Positions 44,801-54,934 of a stretch of DNA of 64,000 nt are shown piece by piece; within the stretch, counting starts at the first letter, position 1; every line of letters begins with the position of its first letter. Origin of the DNA: Liolophura sinensis (Eukaryota; Mollusca; Polyplacophora; Chitonida; Chitonidae); the NCBI RefSeq assembly GCF_032854445.1, contig NC_088297.1:20845127-20909126 (forward strand). The letters run 5' to 3'. The notes beneath the pieces were generated by a model that saw nothing but the letters and a program-made list of their open reading frames with translations, was not told the DNA's origin and searched no databases. The position numbers were made by a program, and so were the translations under genes.

Positions 44801-47800
44801 AAATAAGAGAGAGTACACTTATGCATAATTTTAAGTGGTCTATTTAATGATGTCTAGTTCGAATTGTTTGATGAGGAAGTAAAGGATTACCTTTGATCAT
44901 CCCTAATCCATTCTCATTTACAGAAATTCCAGCCGCTTGGTTCTTCATCAGACGATTGTCACTGTTGACAAAATCAGGAGAATTCTAAATCAGACATTGA
45001 TATAAATGATTGTGCGGGTCAGAGTTTATTTCATATTATTTACTCATCGCACAATCGAGGCATGTTGACCAGCAAAATGGCTAGAAAAAGCGTGAATGTT
45101 TTCCATGTAACTCCATTCTACTGATTAGGGCTGTAGGTGGCGATTATGAAATATGACTGTGCCCAATTTACTTCCTAGGCTTCTGACGGGGGCTAGCACC
45201 ATGAAACATGTACTGATGATTTCACCACAAAATGGCTACTGCCGATGTGGTGTATCATTCATTCATTCATTCTTCGTCCGATGGATCTCACACGGCTGGT
45301 GTCCATCAAACCCTTGTGATGACATTACGTTTCCTGCCAGTTTCCGTGAATGTGATGCCGTCACAGAGGGATTGACAGTTTTGAAAGGACTATGGATGTG
45401 GGTGTTTGTCTGCTGTACAGGAAGTATATAAAGTTTTCTTGAACACCAAGCGAACGTAAACAATAGGTTTATTGATAAATAAGTTTTAACATGATCACAT
45501 GATAATTACAAATCACAGTTTTCTTTGGAATCTTCCCATCAAAGACTATAACTATAATGATCATGTGGTCATGCTAAAAAGAAATAATAATAGCTAAATA
45601 ATAAATAATAGCTTTTACATTACATATATACCTGCCCCCCCCACAACAATATTTGGAGAAAAAAAAAAAAAATAAATAACAATATCCATCAAACTAAGGG
45701 ACAAATAAAAATTTCAGAGTAAGGTGCTTTTTTGGAGGGTTAGTCGGTTACCCCCAACGAACACATTTTTAATAGAGCCTTGCCCTAAGTACTATATTAG
45801 CTAACTCTAACATGCTTACAAACAGGTGCATGCTTACAGTTTGAATGAAATTTGGTGACCTCGGTCAGCAGGTTTTAATACCTTATAAGAGGGTTTCCTC
45901 TGTACAGGATATAGATTCCAGCCTCAGCGTTAGCAAAAATGTCGTTATTACGGATCTGTCCCTGACCACTGCAGAGAACAGCCACACCAAACCTCTCTCC
46001 ATGATGAATCTGGTTACCCTGGCAACCAAAATAATATAGCCACATTGATTAATTTATTTGATTGGTGTTTTACACAATACTCAAGAATATTTCACATATA
46101 TGATGGCGTCCGGGTAGCATGAGCTGGACTTATGGCCAAATTGACAAGCTTAAGATGAGATAAAAATAGCTCCGTTTAGCAAAATTTTCAGTTTGATGAT
46201 CAGGAATAACAAAAAGAAAATAGAGCATAAATACCCTAAATGACCCCAATTATTACCCACAAGTGCATTTTTAGAGGCAAATAAATGTCAAGAAATATCA
46301 TGTTTTTTGAGCTGAAACACAGCGTTTTTGCAGCAGGATATCATAGTACTTTCCAAACCAGCCTTAAAGCACTGTAAACAATCAATAGAATTCTCAGAAT
46401 ACAGTAATATTGAGCAAGTTAGTCATAAAGGAAATTTTATGTCATTTAGGGTAATTAATTTAAACAAATCATTCAAATCGAGTTTTTATTGCTCAAGACT
46501 AGGATTTAAAATCGTTGTTTAATAACAACAAAGCGCTAAAGGAAAAATGAATGATTAATTAATTGTTGCTTTAGCGTTCTTAGCCTATGCCTATTTTGAC
46601 AGTTATATGTATGGGTGGAGAGATCCATGGGCACATCCATGTAACAGTTACATCAGGTATTATTTTGTTTTGTTTTTTTCCATTATTTCACTCATGTTTA
46701 CACATGTAATGCAATACTCAAAAATATGTCACTTGCATCACTGCAGTCAGGTTTATACATTGAGGAAGCTGGGGCACCTGGGGTAAACCACTGGACTTTG
46801 GCAATTAACTGTCAAACTTCCTGAGAGCTAGAGTCAAACCTGCTGTGACATCACTATTTAACCGGCCTCTTTTTAGGAATAGGAAATTGGTGCAACTGTG
46901 GTCGCAATATTTTCATTGTCTTACACATTCAAATTTTTGCAATCTAAATATTGTATATTAGTTTTTTATTTATACATCCAGGAAAAACATGTCTGTATAA
47001 TTGTATACTACACCTTACAAGCCTTTGGCTTACTGCGTACTTTTTCAATAATTCTCTGTTTGGAACAACTGAGGAAATGAATTTTTCATTTATAGTTTCA
47101 TGGGTGGATAAAACCACTGACCTTTGGCAACTATGACTCAGGTGAGGTATTTCATACTGTGAAGGGCAGGGAAATTCATGCAAGACTACACAAAAGGGCA
47201 TAGCTAAGCTGTTCATATTCCAACCATGGTGCCCATGAACAATGATAGCAGGCGAATAATTAAAATTTCCTAACTGTGAATCCATCATTGAATGCAGTCA
47301 TTGAAACATGAAGCACCTTGAAGGCAAAGAAAACACTAAAATAAAGTATTTATGAGATGAAAGACCATTTAACAATGTCCATCAAAATAGTTTGATTTAT
47401 GTTTTTAGAATTTTTCTAACATATTAAAATGCATTTAAAACACAGGATTCTATGGCGGTTTGTTGGGACCTAGAGGGTTTCGGTGACGTCGCCGCAATAG
47501 TTCTGGCTTGAAATAGTTTGTTTCAAGGTCCATCTGTTGATGGAGCATTCATAGCTCTAAATGAAGATGCATTCTGAATGATGAAATATAGGCATCTGTG
47601 TGTGTCCAGGGGCAAAAAGCTGAAGTGACATTACCTGTCCCAATATTGGCCAAAAAGGCTACAGTAGAATCCACAATTTTACAGATTTCACTAGGTCAAA
47701 AAATATTTAAAAAAACTAAAAAAAAAAGATATAAATCAAACTATCCTCCCTGACAATATTTAGCGGTCTTTCATCTGACATGTGCTTCCTACTAGCCTGT

Positions 47801-50800
47801 ACTGTACCTTTAACCAGCCAGGCATGGTCCATTCCTGTCTGGACTTAAAGTTGCAGCTAAGCAAACCCAAACTCCATTTGAACATTCCACCTAGGTCAAG
47901 GTCATGAGTATTTGTTCTCTTTAGAGGCGGATTGGTCAGTTTGAATGAAGATGGTCATGTGATGGTCCTGCTATAATCATAATCTCACCTGAATTATTGG
48001 GTCTGCATTTTTTCTCACATCAATTCCAGCTTCCATGTTAGAATGAATATCATTGCCTAAAACATGACAAAATCACCATGAAGTAGAACAGACACTGTGA
48101 CATCTGAAACTGAAAGGTTGCAAACAAAACTGAAGTTCCAACAAGGAAATGAATAGAGTTACTGAATGTTCTAATGTAGGCACAATATTGTTACAGCAAA
48201 AATTAGGTGTCATTCGACTGCCCAACAGTTGCGTGAATACATTCAGCTGGATGCACAACATTGGGTAATCCTAAATTTTACCTATATCGTTATACTGCTG
48301 CACTTACCAGCTATAACACCTGATGCTGCAAGCCTCATGAATATTCCTGATGTCTTACAATGACGGATTTCGTTCTTCAGAACCAGTGCCTAGGTGGTAC
48401 ATCAAAACCAAACTGATAGATGAATATATACACATGTAAGCAGTTGTAGTAGGGTATTAATAATACCTTAAATAACCTAAAATTTGGCCCACAACAGTAC
48501 ATTTTTAAATGTAAATAAATGTCACAAAATATTATATTTGGAGCTGAAACTTTTTTTGATGCTGAAAGAATTTTCCGGTAGAATATCATCCCATGTTCTA
48601 AACAAACGTCAAAAAAACTCTCTAAAATTAGCACTCTCAGAATCTGGACAAATGGGCAAGTTAGTCATAGACAAAATTTATGGTTATTTTAATGGGGTAA
48701 TTCTACTCAACGTAGCACTAATACAAGTATTTTTGGCATTAATTTATAATATCTCTGACCAATTTGCAATAGACTCAAGGTATTACCAAAAATCCAAGAA
48801 AATTAGAACAAAATATTTATTACAGTTTCATGGGCAGTAACAGTGGTATTCTAATGTACTAAACAGTCCTAAATTTACCATATTTAAACTTATTTGGTGC
48901 TTTCAAATGCATGATCATTGTCACGATGCTGCAGAAATACTGCCAGAGTGTGCCTAATCATTCAATCATTCAATGACTGACCAAATGAATACTAGGAATG
49001 CTAGGACAACTAAGAAGATTAACTTCTCCAATACACATAACTCACCCTGGAATTTTGCACACATCGAATCCCGTATCCCATATTTGCAATGTGACAGCCA
49101 ATGACCTTGGCATGACCTTGACAGCTAACCATCACGCCTCCCTTTCCGTTATTCATGCGGCAGTTTCGTATGGTCACCCCCTGCACTTCTGCTATGGCTC
49201 GAAGAGCATCCGCGTCTTCAAACAATTCCATCAAGCCGTCACTCCGCAGAGTAGCCCTTTCTCCAACCGACAGTTGCTTGGATATGGTGGCCGTTTCTAT
49301 CTGGGCAGAGTTTCTCTTCCTTGTCAGGAGAGTTCGGTGATGATGTGGATAGGACATGTGAACCAGCATGTCATCATCAGATAACGATGTTTCAGAATGA
49401 GAAAATGCGTCTTCATCAGATGAACTCGTCATTGTGCTAGAGTCATCTGTCCAAAAAAAGCAGAATTTATGTCACTACTTTCAGCATTATGTGTCTTCCA
49501 AACATAACATTTGGAAATTCACCATCACCCTTGGAATGATAAGTAAACTGTATCATGTAAAAAAAATAGTAACAATCGTGATGAAATGTTGAGAAACATA
49601 GACATGCAAAAATGAACAAGCAAAGTCCAAATTTTGTAAAATCTGGTAAAAATGAAAAAGATAAAGCAATTAACCATATAATGACAATAGTAATACAAAG
49701 GTATATATCAAAATTTGAACGTTATGATTACAGTGTTATCATGAACATACAAACAAGCAGACACACTGATGCAATCCATGGAAAGGTGCATTCAGCTACA
49801 TGTATAAATTCTAGTGCTGATTAGATTGTTGTCAAGATCTTTTCACTTTATAAACTCCAAGTGAGAAGGTCTTGTTACTGAAGACTAAAACCACTATACC
49901 TCTTTCTTGGTCTTCACTGGAGTCACCAGAAGACAGGTCATCGAGCATGAAATCAGCGGGTTCATCCAGGTTCTCAATACCATCATCTCCAGATCTGTCA
50001 ACTAGTCCATCACTGAGAAGAGCATTCCCAGATCTATCTAAAGGTTCCTCATTGACAACATCATCTTCAGATCTGTCAACTAGTCCATCACTGAGAAGAG
50101 CATTCCCAGATCTATCCAAAGGTTCCTCACTGACAACATCCTCTCCAGATCTATCTACTGATCCTTCACTGACAAAAGCATTTCCAGATCTATCAAAAGG
50201 TCCACCTTGTCCTCCGTTTCCAGGCCGAATCATGCCTTCATTAAACCCATCCTCACCAGCTCTATTCAATGCACCATTTTCCAATCTTTCTACAAGATGC
50301 TCTGCAGGTCTGTGAACATCTACTGTAACAGTTTCCTTGATGGGCTTGGACCAAGCCTGGGACTGACCTTGACCTGAAGCCTGACCTTGACCATGACTTT
50401 GAGGTGCATTACCATCAGGCCATGAGCTGGAGGTGCTGTGTCCATCTGGGTCACCCTTAACTCCATCCAGCTCTGATACAGGAGGCCATGATTTACCTTC
50501 TTTCTCGTCTGAGCATCCCTGCAGAATTAATGAGTTGTCGTGTGTCACTGAGCCAGTTGCACTGCTGGCGAGCCGGGCGGTCCGATGCAACCTTGACCCC
50601 AAACTGTGCGTTCTTCTCGAATCAGAAGAGCTGTGTGATTGTTTAGAGCTCGGGTGGGAGTGAGCATGATTTTGTCTTGCGGCTTCAGTAGTTGTCAAGT
50701 CTGATTTTAGATGTTCGATTTGCGAGTCCACTGTGTGGAAATCCAAACAGGGGTCTCCAATTGCAGAAGAATTACAACACAGATTATCCTGTTCCAAACT

Positions 50801-53470
50801 GGTCACATGAGGATCACCATTATTAACCATTCCAGCAGGTTTTCTTGTGTCCTCTCCTGTTTTCGAACACAGCTTCCAGTTTTGATCAGTCTGCTCAGTT
50901 TCACACTTAACATGTTTTGATCTTGGTGACAACATCTTCTCATGTACAGACAAATGCTCTTCTAAACTGTTATTGTTTTTCTTTTTCTTGCTAAATTGTA
51001 TACTCGATGTCCAATTACATTTTTCTGGGAAGTTGACCATGCCTGGATGAGATACTGCCTCTGATTGGTCAGCACCAGACTGAGGATCACTGCAAGCCTC
51101 TCCAGCCAGGTAATCGTTGTTCAGCGTCACTTGGGAGCTAGTTTCCACCAAGTTATTTAGCCAACTCCTTACATTTCTGTTAATCGTGGAAGATGACACA
51201 GACATACCATCATCATTTACAACAGTATCAGGATTTCCATCACCACTGTTTACGTGCTTCATTTTTAGGGACTCGCTGCTTTTGGTCCGTGCTGACAAAC
51301 TTGACCTTGAACGCACGTCTTCCCCATTCTGTTTACAAACTGTTTCCTTGGCAATGGTGGTGATGTAGGTCATATGACCATGAGCCCAGTTAACTTCGTC
51401 CTTTGGAAACCCCTCCACAGAAACTGCAGCCAGGTCACACTGAGAAAATTCACAGTTCTCTAACACACTAACATTGACATGTTGCATGATCACATTGGCA
51501 TGGCGAAAAGTGCAAAATCTGAAATGTGCCGAGCCTGGGTTTTGAATGAGGATTAAACTGTCCTCAAGGATACAGTTGTCTACCTGGATATAACCAGCTT
51601 TCACCTGTAATCAACACAAAAACAACTATGATTTATTAAACACACCGTAAATGACCAAAATTTCATCCATGACTACCTTGCTCATTTTCCCGATTCTGAG
51701 AATTCTATTGATATTAGAAAGATGTTTTGAGGCTTGCTTGGAACATCAGGTGATATTCCAATTGAAAATTATCAGTTTCAGCACCAAAAATAACATTTTG
51801 TGGCATTCATTTGCCTCTAAAAGTGCATACTCCTTACAGCGCATGCATCAGGCTCTACCTTTTGCTTTACATCAATGCCAACAATAGCACATTCAGTGCA
51901 GAAATCTGGAACAACGCCAAGGTCACTGGGGTCATGGTGATGAGGTAGAAAGGGATGTCAGAAAACACAAACAATCTGTTTCTACATTTCTCTGTTATAA
52001 TACTTTACACACGTGCATTCTCTTTATCTAGAGTGTCTGCAACATTGATTCCAACCAACACCTAAAAAGATTTTATTGATAAATGCTGATTAAATAGTTC
52101 TGTGGGAGGGCACAAGTGGTGAGGTTAAGCCTAAACAAGCCTACGTGTCTGTCACAGGTTCCAAAGGTCAAGCTTGTCTACTGGTGGCAGTAAAGCAAAA
52201 GGTAGTGAGCAATGCATGGGTTGTAAGGAGCATGCTAAAAATGCACTTTTGTGGAAAAAATTTTAGGGCATTTAGGGTACTCTTAGGTTAGGGAACAGAA
52301 AACAACAAAACCAACAAAAAATCATCTCATGTTAATCATTACATGATGTCTGATTTCTAATGTAGGGCTCTCTTTAAAGAAAATCAATATCAGTTTATTT
52401 ATTTATTTACCAGATAGTTTTATGGGTGCCAGAAATCAGTGTCAAGGGTAAACAGTGATCTTTGGCAATGAACTGTTCAGATGTACACACATGCCCCACA
52501 CATTAGTGAAGAACGAGTGGGCTGAGATTGGTACATGGAGAAAAACATAGCAAATCAGCGACATTTGCCTGATACTTGCCAAACCTCTTGGTTTCAAATT
52601 GGCCCAACCGATCTACACTGTAAAAAATTCAAGCCTTGTACCCCATTGGGTAATGGGTCGATTAATTGTCACTAGAACAAAGTTATGAATTAAAAGCCCA
52701 AGTGAAACTAGCAAGAACTGGAGTTGAGCCTTTGATGTCACTGATCGGCTGTGGCAAGAGCAAAGCACAGTGTATCACTCAATGAGCCCCGGGGGGTCCC
52801 GAGTACATACCTTTAAGGCAAAGCTGGTGAACCATGGAGCCCGAATGACAAGGTTACAGAGTCTTCCTGTGATGGACGTCTGCTCTACACACATCACCAG
52901 GATGACGCTCCCAAGTTCTCCATCACCAACAAGTTCCAGAGGAATCTTTGACGACATTTCAAACTGCTCGTCATAAATACCTGGCTTGATGAGAATGCGG
53001 TCATAGTCATTTGCCACGCCCAGCGCACTTTTCAGAGTGTCATGTTCACCTTCTCTGCCAACCACGATTGTTTTGCGCCGACAGAAGCTCCCCCGTTGGC
53101 GACGGAAGGTTCCCAGGCACTGTGATTGGTCCACAAGAATGTTGCCATGGTACCAGAAATGTGTCTGAAGCATCTGCTCCTTTAGGGCATCTTTCCAGGA
53201 CAGTGGTCGTGCGTCTGGGTTCAAAGGCCAATGGGGAAGCTTCCATTCTGCGGATTCCAAGTAAAGCTCTCGCCACCTGGATCCGTCCAGGCTTTGAACC
53301 AGGATATTCCATGTCTTGCACACCTGACTTGCATGGCCCAGGTCATTTATGCTCAGATGAGAGAACACAAGCTGCCAGATTTCCCAAGGTAATCCTCTGG
53401 GTGCGTCCGATGCAGTACGAGTGGAGAGTGTCAAAGAACGCCGTTTTCCATCTCCCTCAGTCTGAGCCAT
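35659..53470 (-). CDS. FBXO10: FBXO10-like F-box / beta-helix protein, 14 exons
   Basis: Substrate receptor of an SCF (SKP1-CUL1-F-box) ubiquitin ligase; human FBXO10 is reported to target BCL2. Exons in transcription order: 53470-52811, 51604-49900, 49446-49046, 48389-48308, 48056-47989, 46018-45882, 44961-44891, 44007-43855, 42775-42669, 41090-40940, 39897-39728, 38676-38533, 36986-36820, 35848-35659. The 4206 bases encode 1401 residues plus TAA. The F-box is at residues 26-72. Parallel beta-helix (PbH1) turns with repeated G-N-x-I and A-G-I-x-I spacing run from about 190-290 and 830-1335. Residues about 310-830 are a Ser/Asp/Glu-rich insert absent from human FBXO10 (about 956 residues). 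The protein ends C-I-L-L, a CaaX box. FBXO11 is the alternative paralogue but lacks this C-terminus. Confidence 0.94.
36028..36382 (+). mobile_element. SINE-2 copy, near full length
   Basis: tRNA-like head (ATAGCACAGTTGGTAGAACC), body with CACACCTAAGACCTTAAAAG and GGCGGCTTACTTGCCTTCAG, 3' end TTAAACCCCAAGCACTCACT with (CTCA)n. Lies in FBXO10 intron 13. Confidence 0.85.
36820..36986 (-). CDS. FBXO10: FBXO10 exon 13
   Basis: Acceptor TTGTTCAAG, donor GTAAGG. Encodes VEKNRVHTIKDMISLLESVS, GVVHDNQIFSAIDNPIATGP and TTKVKVVGNHIITPD. The last helix turns; phase 0 in, phase 2 out. Confidence 0.92.
37638..37798 (-). mobile_element. SINE-1 copy, antisense
   Basis: TTTATTTATCTGAGTAGTGT tail to TCGAGAGG-type AGAGGTAGCCAGCATGAG end; FBXO10 intron 12. 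Confidence 0.8.
38533..38676 (-). CDS. FBXO10: FBXO10 exon 12
   Basis: Acceptor TTTTGGCAG, donor GTACAC. Encodes TTIFGNGVFDNKADGIHCQN, EAVVKENDVINFHSEGAGIT and LKGAGEIK. Phase 0 at both ends. Confidence 0.94.
38912..39827 (-). repeat. 86-bp array built from FBXO10 exon 11 end plus its splice donor
   Basis: The founder is the 3' end of exon 11 (39828-39728) and its donor. On the plus strand CTTACCTGTCCCTGACCACT recurs with the donor base at 39727, 39641, 39555, 39469, 39383, 39297, 39211, 39125, 39039 and 38953: ten positions, nine intervals of 86. In two copies (39555, 39125) C-to-A changes the base before the donor. Inner copies lack about seven bases of the exon (TTATTATGAAC for TTATGTGGTTGTTATGAAC); the most distant copy keeps the longer form. 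Confidence 0.96.
39728..39897 (-). CDS. FBXO10: FBXO10 exon 11 (founder of the 86-bp array)
   Basis: Acceptor CTTGTTTTAG, donor GTAAGT. Encodes GHGLSVESGKDVFLGSNSIY, GNSQSGIYINHPKSVTVHNN and HITCNLQTGVSTSGQGQ. The open frame and phase fit the donor at 39727 and no earlier one. Its last ~100 bases with that donor recur in tandem in the intron that follows. Confidence 0.9.
39983..40385 (+). mobile_element. SINE-1 copy with duplicated head and flank
   Basis: Full body from GAGTTCAAGTCCAGCTCATG to the AAATAAATAAATA tail. The head (TTGGTTAGTGCGCTAGCGCA) together with 36 bases of flanking DNA (AGCATAGATTTTACTCTGTA...) occurs twice, 101 bases apart. Confidence 0.85.
40530..40725 (+). mobile_element. 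MITE-B copy
   Basis: CATGACTGACTTGCCCATTT, AAAGGTGTTTTGAGGTTTGC and CATTTATTTGCCTCTAAAAA as in the other copies; FBXO10 intron 10. Confidence 0.65.
40940..41090 (-). CDS. FBXO10: FBXO10 exon 10
   Basis: Acceptor TCATTTTAG, donor GTAATG. Residues 1129-1178, including LALQDLLIEDDKRGTKLHYS and VVHNTVCHNI. Phase 0 in, phase 1 out. Confidence 0.92.
42669..42775 (-). CDS. FBXO10: FBXO10 exon 9
   Basis: Acceptor GTCCTCAG, donor GTGAGT. Encodes GNAGCGVWIMGGECPLLHGN then TISDNGDAGIAFVTNT. Phase 1 in, phase 0 out. Confidence 0.94.
42850..43080. repeat. Irregular CATGACACCTCACC repeats
   Basis: Short diverged units such as AGACACTAGGCATGACACCT, similar in wording to the arrays at 62.6-64 kb; FBXO10 intron 8. 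Confidence 0.5.
43855..44007 (-). CDS. FBXO10: FBXO10 exon 8
   Basis: Acceptor CCTTTGCAG, donor GTAATT. Encodes NMISGNMWAGVYIRYGGDPF and VQNNVICNGVADGIVVGERG, two clear turns. Phase 1 at both ends. Confidence 0.94.
44497..44776. mobile_element. MITE-C copy (long hairpin)
   Basis: TTAGGCATTTGAATACTATG at the left against CAAATATTTGAACGCCTTTA at the right, with TGGTGAGCTTTAAGAGC and AAAGCCCACCTTAG continuing the arms. Related to 6463-6697; FBXO10 intron 7. Confidence 0.72.
44891..44961 (-). CDS. FBXO10: FBXO10 exon 7
   Basis: Acceptor GTCAACAG, donor GTAATC. Encodes DNRLMKNQAAGISVNENGLG then MIK after a split Ser codon. Phase 2 in, phase 1 out. Confidence 0.92.
45718..45832 (+). repeat. Dispersed repeat also at 1107-1230
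   Basis: TTTTTTGGAGGGTTAGTCGGTTACCC...AATAGAGCCTTGCCC parallels TTTTGGGGAGAGTTGG...GGTTACCCTCAACAAATTT at the left of the window. Nature unknown. Confidence 0.4.
45882..46018 (-). CDS. FBXO10: FBXO10 exon 6
   Basis: Acceptor GTTGCCAG, donor GTATTA (weak). Encodes GNQIHHGERFGVAVLCSGQG, then two further turns to the junction at PLI(S). Phase 2 out. Confidence 0.92.
46046..46135 (-). mobile_element. SINE-1, internally deleted
   Basis: TTTATTTGATTGGTGTTTTA and ACTCAAGAATATTTCACATA joined directly to GTAGCATGAGCTGGACTTAT; it starts about 28 bases upstream of FBXO10 exon 6. Confidence 0.75.
46232..46450 (-). mobile_element. MITE-B copy, antisense
   Basis: Begins ATACCCTAAATGACCCCAAT; TTTTTAGAGGCAAATAAATG and GAGCAAGTTAGTCATAAAG are the inverted family blocks. 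Confidence 0.65.
47318..47822. mobile_element. MITE-D copy
   Basis: AAGGCAAAGAAAACACTAAA at the left; right end GTCTTTCATCTGACATGTGC to GTACCTTTAA. Interior shares AACACAGGATTCTATGG and GATGCATTCTGAATGATGAA with 23290-23932. FBXO10 intron 5. Confidence 0.65.
47989..48056 (-). CDS. FBXO10: FBXO10 exon 5
   Basis: Acceptor TGTTTTAG, donor GTGAGA. Encodes GNDIHSNMEAGIDVRKNADP then IIQ, a helix turn. Phase 1 in, phase 0 out. Confidence 0.93.
48308..48389 (-). CDS. FBXO10: FBXO10 exon 4
   Basis: Acceptor CACCTAG, donor GTAAGT. Encodes ALVLKNEIRHCKTSGIFMRL then AASGVIA: one beta-helix turn. Ends in phase 1. Confidence 0.93.
48455..48690 (-). mobile_element. MITE-B copy, antisense
   Basis: ATACCTTAAATAACCTAAAA left end, AATGTAAATAAATGTCAC and AATGGGCAAGTTAGTCATAG inside; FBXO10 intron 3. 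Confidence 0.65.
49046..49446 (-). CDS. FBXO10: FBXO10 exon 3
   Basis: Acceptor TTTTGGACAG, donor GTGAGT. Residues 789-922: an acidic Ser-rich start (end of the insert), then helix turns VTIRNCRMNNGKGGVMVSCQ and IGCHIANMGYGIRCVQNSR. Phase 1 in, phase 0 out. Confidence 0.92.
49900..51604 (-). CDS. FBXO10: FBXO10 exon 2 (giant exon with disordered insert)
   Basis: A 1705-base exon; acceptor GATTACAG, donor GTATAG. It joins exon 1 in phase 0 as FALK/VKAGYIQVDNC. The first 75 or so residues are beta-helix turns (AGYIQVDNCILEDSLILIQN). The remaining ~490 are low-complexity Ser, His, Asp, Glu and Gln with no domain I recognise, ending in a 26-residue repeat built on DRSG/DRSE motifs. The exon is open throughout, which argues that it is translated. 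Confidence 0.9.
49970..50215 (-). repeat. 78-bp coding repeat inside FBXO10 exon 2
   Basis: Two nearly identical 78-base units plus diverged flanking ones encode alternating 13-residue halves, DRSGNALLSDGLV and DRSEDDVVNEEPL. The period is a multiple of three, so copy-number change keeps frame. Confidence 0.8.
51640..52281. mobile_element. Composite inverted-repeat element (MITE-B with inner hairpin)
   Basis: Outer ends ACCGTAAATGACCAAAATTT and AAATTTTAGGGCATTTAGGG are inverted repeats of the MITE-B type. Inside, a 40-base arm at 51831-51870 (TCCTTACAGCGCATGCATCA...) is inverted at 52190-52229 with roughly four fifths identity. All within FBXO10 intron 1. Confidence 0.65.
52811..53470 (-). 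CDS. FBXO10: FBXO10 exon 1 (F-box)
   Basis: Starts at ATG 53470-53468, the first Met ahead of the F-box. Residues 1-220. The F-box runs from GLPWEIWQLVFSHLSINDLG to RWRELYL. It is followed by a Trp-rich segment and the first helix turns (GIYDEQFEMSSKIPLELVGD). Donor GTATGT at 52810. A possible acceptor (CTTCAG) lies four bases upstream of the ATG, so a separate non-coding 5' exon is likely. Confidence 0.94.
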
Positions 53471-53617
53471 GAGACTGAAGCTTCGCTAGAGCCTGAACAT
53501 CTGAATAGCTGTTGCAGCTGCAAAAACAATGGCCATCTTTATTGCAACTGTCAAATGGGTGAATCCAGAAAGCTGTTAAACTGTAGATTTGATGGTGGTG
53601 TTGTAGAAGTTGTATAT
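53471..53617 (-). promoter_or_regulatory. FBXO10 5' flank (UTR or intron)
   Basis: A CTTCAG four bases before the ATG could be an acceptor, in which case the promoter lies further right. No TATA box or initiator can be assigned. Confidence 0.3.
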
Positions 53618-53838
53618 ACCCTAATTGCTCAACACTTTCCCATATGAAAGAACAATTTTCAGCGCAATTTATGCACATTTTAAGTTGATTTTGGACACAA
53701 AAGCACATTGGTTGGATTTACCAGTTTCAGGGCTTCTGAAAAAGTATAATTTCATCAGTCTGCAAAAAAAGAAAAAACTTAAACATTTGCTTGAATTAAC
53801 ACCTTGCACACATGCAAAAATGTTGAAGAATTACAGTA
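53618..53838. mobile_element. MITE-A copy
   Basis: CCTAATTGCTCAACACTTTC and AAAATGTTGAAGAATTACAG termini; starts about 150 bases upstream of the FBXO10 ATG. Confidence 0.72.
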
Positions 53839-54251
53839 ACATATGAACTTTTGATCATTATATACTGCTTTAGATTCATAGTCGTATGTGGGTTCAAAGA
53901 TAAAAGTAAAGTTCTTGACACTTTACGATCCCGGCAAGTGAAATTAGAATTCACATCTTATGCCAAGCTAGAAACCTTTCGATCTCTCCACTTCTTTATT
54001 ATTTTTTAATAATCACCTATCTAAATTTTATATGTAAACAATTCAGTGGATATCTAATTAACAATTGAGCAAAATCAACACTGTTTGATTACAGTGATTT
54101 ATTTGTGCAAAAACACCTGCAACAGAGCCAGTAGGGTTTTTATTCTGAATGTTCATGCAAATGTGTAAACAGTAGCGACACAAGACACCCCCTAGCTCCA
54201 CGGCAGAGGTGAAATTTCAACATTATTTTCACAATGCCAACAGATTAATCT

Positions 54252-54437
54252 AAATGAGTTTTATACAGTAAAATAGTAATACACAGGGTCAGTTTCAACC
54301 GGAACAGTTACCCAAATCTGATCCATGGGAAATGGTCGTACATTATAATGAGTTTTATACAGTAAAATAGTAATACACAGGGTCAGTTTCAACCTGAACA
54401 GCTACCTAACTCTGATCCATGGGAAACGGTCGTACAT
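54252..54437. repeat. 94-bp tandem duplication
   Basis: TGAGTTTTATACAGTAAAAT through GGAAATGGTCGTACATT occurs twice with a few substitutions. Confidence 0.85.
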
Positions 54438-54445
54438 TTACAAGT

Positions 54446-54672
54446 ACATAACACATTTATTTATTTATTTACTTGATTGGCCCATTATGCTGTACTCAAG
54501 AATATTCACTTATACAACAGCAGCCGGCATTATGATGGGAGGAAAATAGGCAAAGCCCAGTACCAACCAACGACAATCCACAGGTTACTGGCAAACCTTC
54601 CCACGTACAACTGGAGAGGAAGCCAGCAGGAGCTGGACTTGAACTCACAGAAGTGCTATGACCATCTTGGCA
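54446..54672 (-). mobile_element. SINE-1 copy, antisense
   Basis: TTTATTTATTTACTTGATTG tail, full inverted centre, ending after GAGCTGGACTTGAACTCACA. Confidence 0.85.
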
Positions 54673-54934
54673 GTACATAACGCATACACAATCTACAAAT
54701 ATGTGTTGCTTGGAATTAAATTATGTGAATCACAAGTGTGACAGGGAAAAAACTGAAAAATATTCAAGACAGTTACGTAAGCATCATATTCTTATCAAAT
54801 CAGGGTTATGCCAGATAAATAACTGGAATATAAATTTATACTCATTTAAAACTTTTCTTGTAGCTACATGTACATGTAATAATAAACTAAATAATTACAT
54901 TTAATTTCAGCTCAGGAATTGAAATTTTGTTTCG

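Noticed and set aside
49872-50315. 147-codon plus-strand Ser/Pro-rich frame
   Set aside because: Antisense shadow of the repeat-rich part of FBXO10 exon 2.
51840-51935. Exon-like minus-strand stretch reading CTECAIVGIDVKQKVEPDA between FBXO10 exons 1 and 2
   Set aside because: Exons 1 and 2 join cleanly in phase 0. The only frame open in this stretch needs phase 2 upstream, and it overlaps an inverted-repeat arm.
53011-53472. 153-codon plus-strand frame opposite FBXO10 exon 1
   Set aside because: Antisense shadow of a well-supported coding exon.
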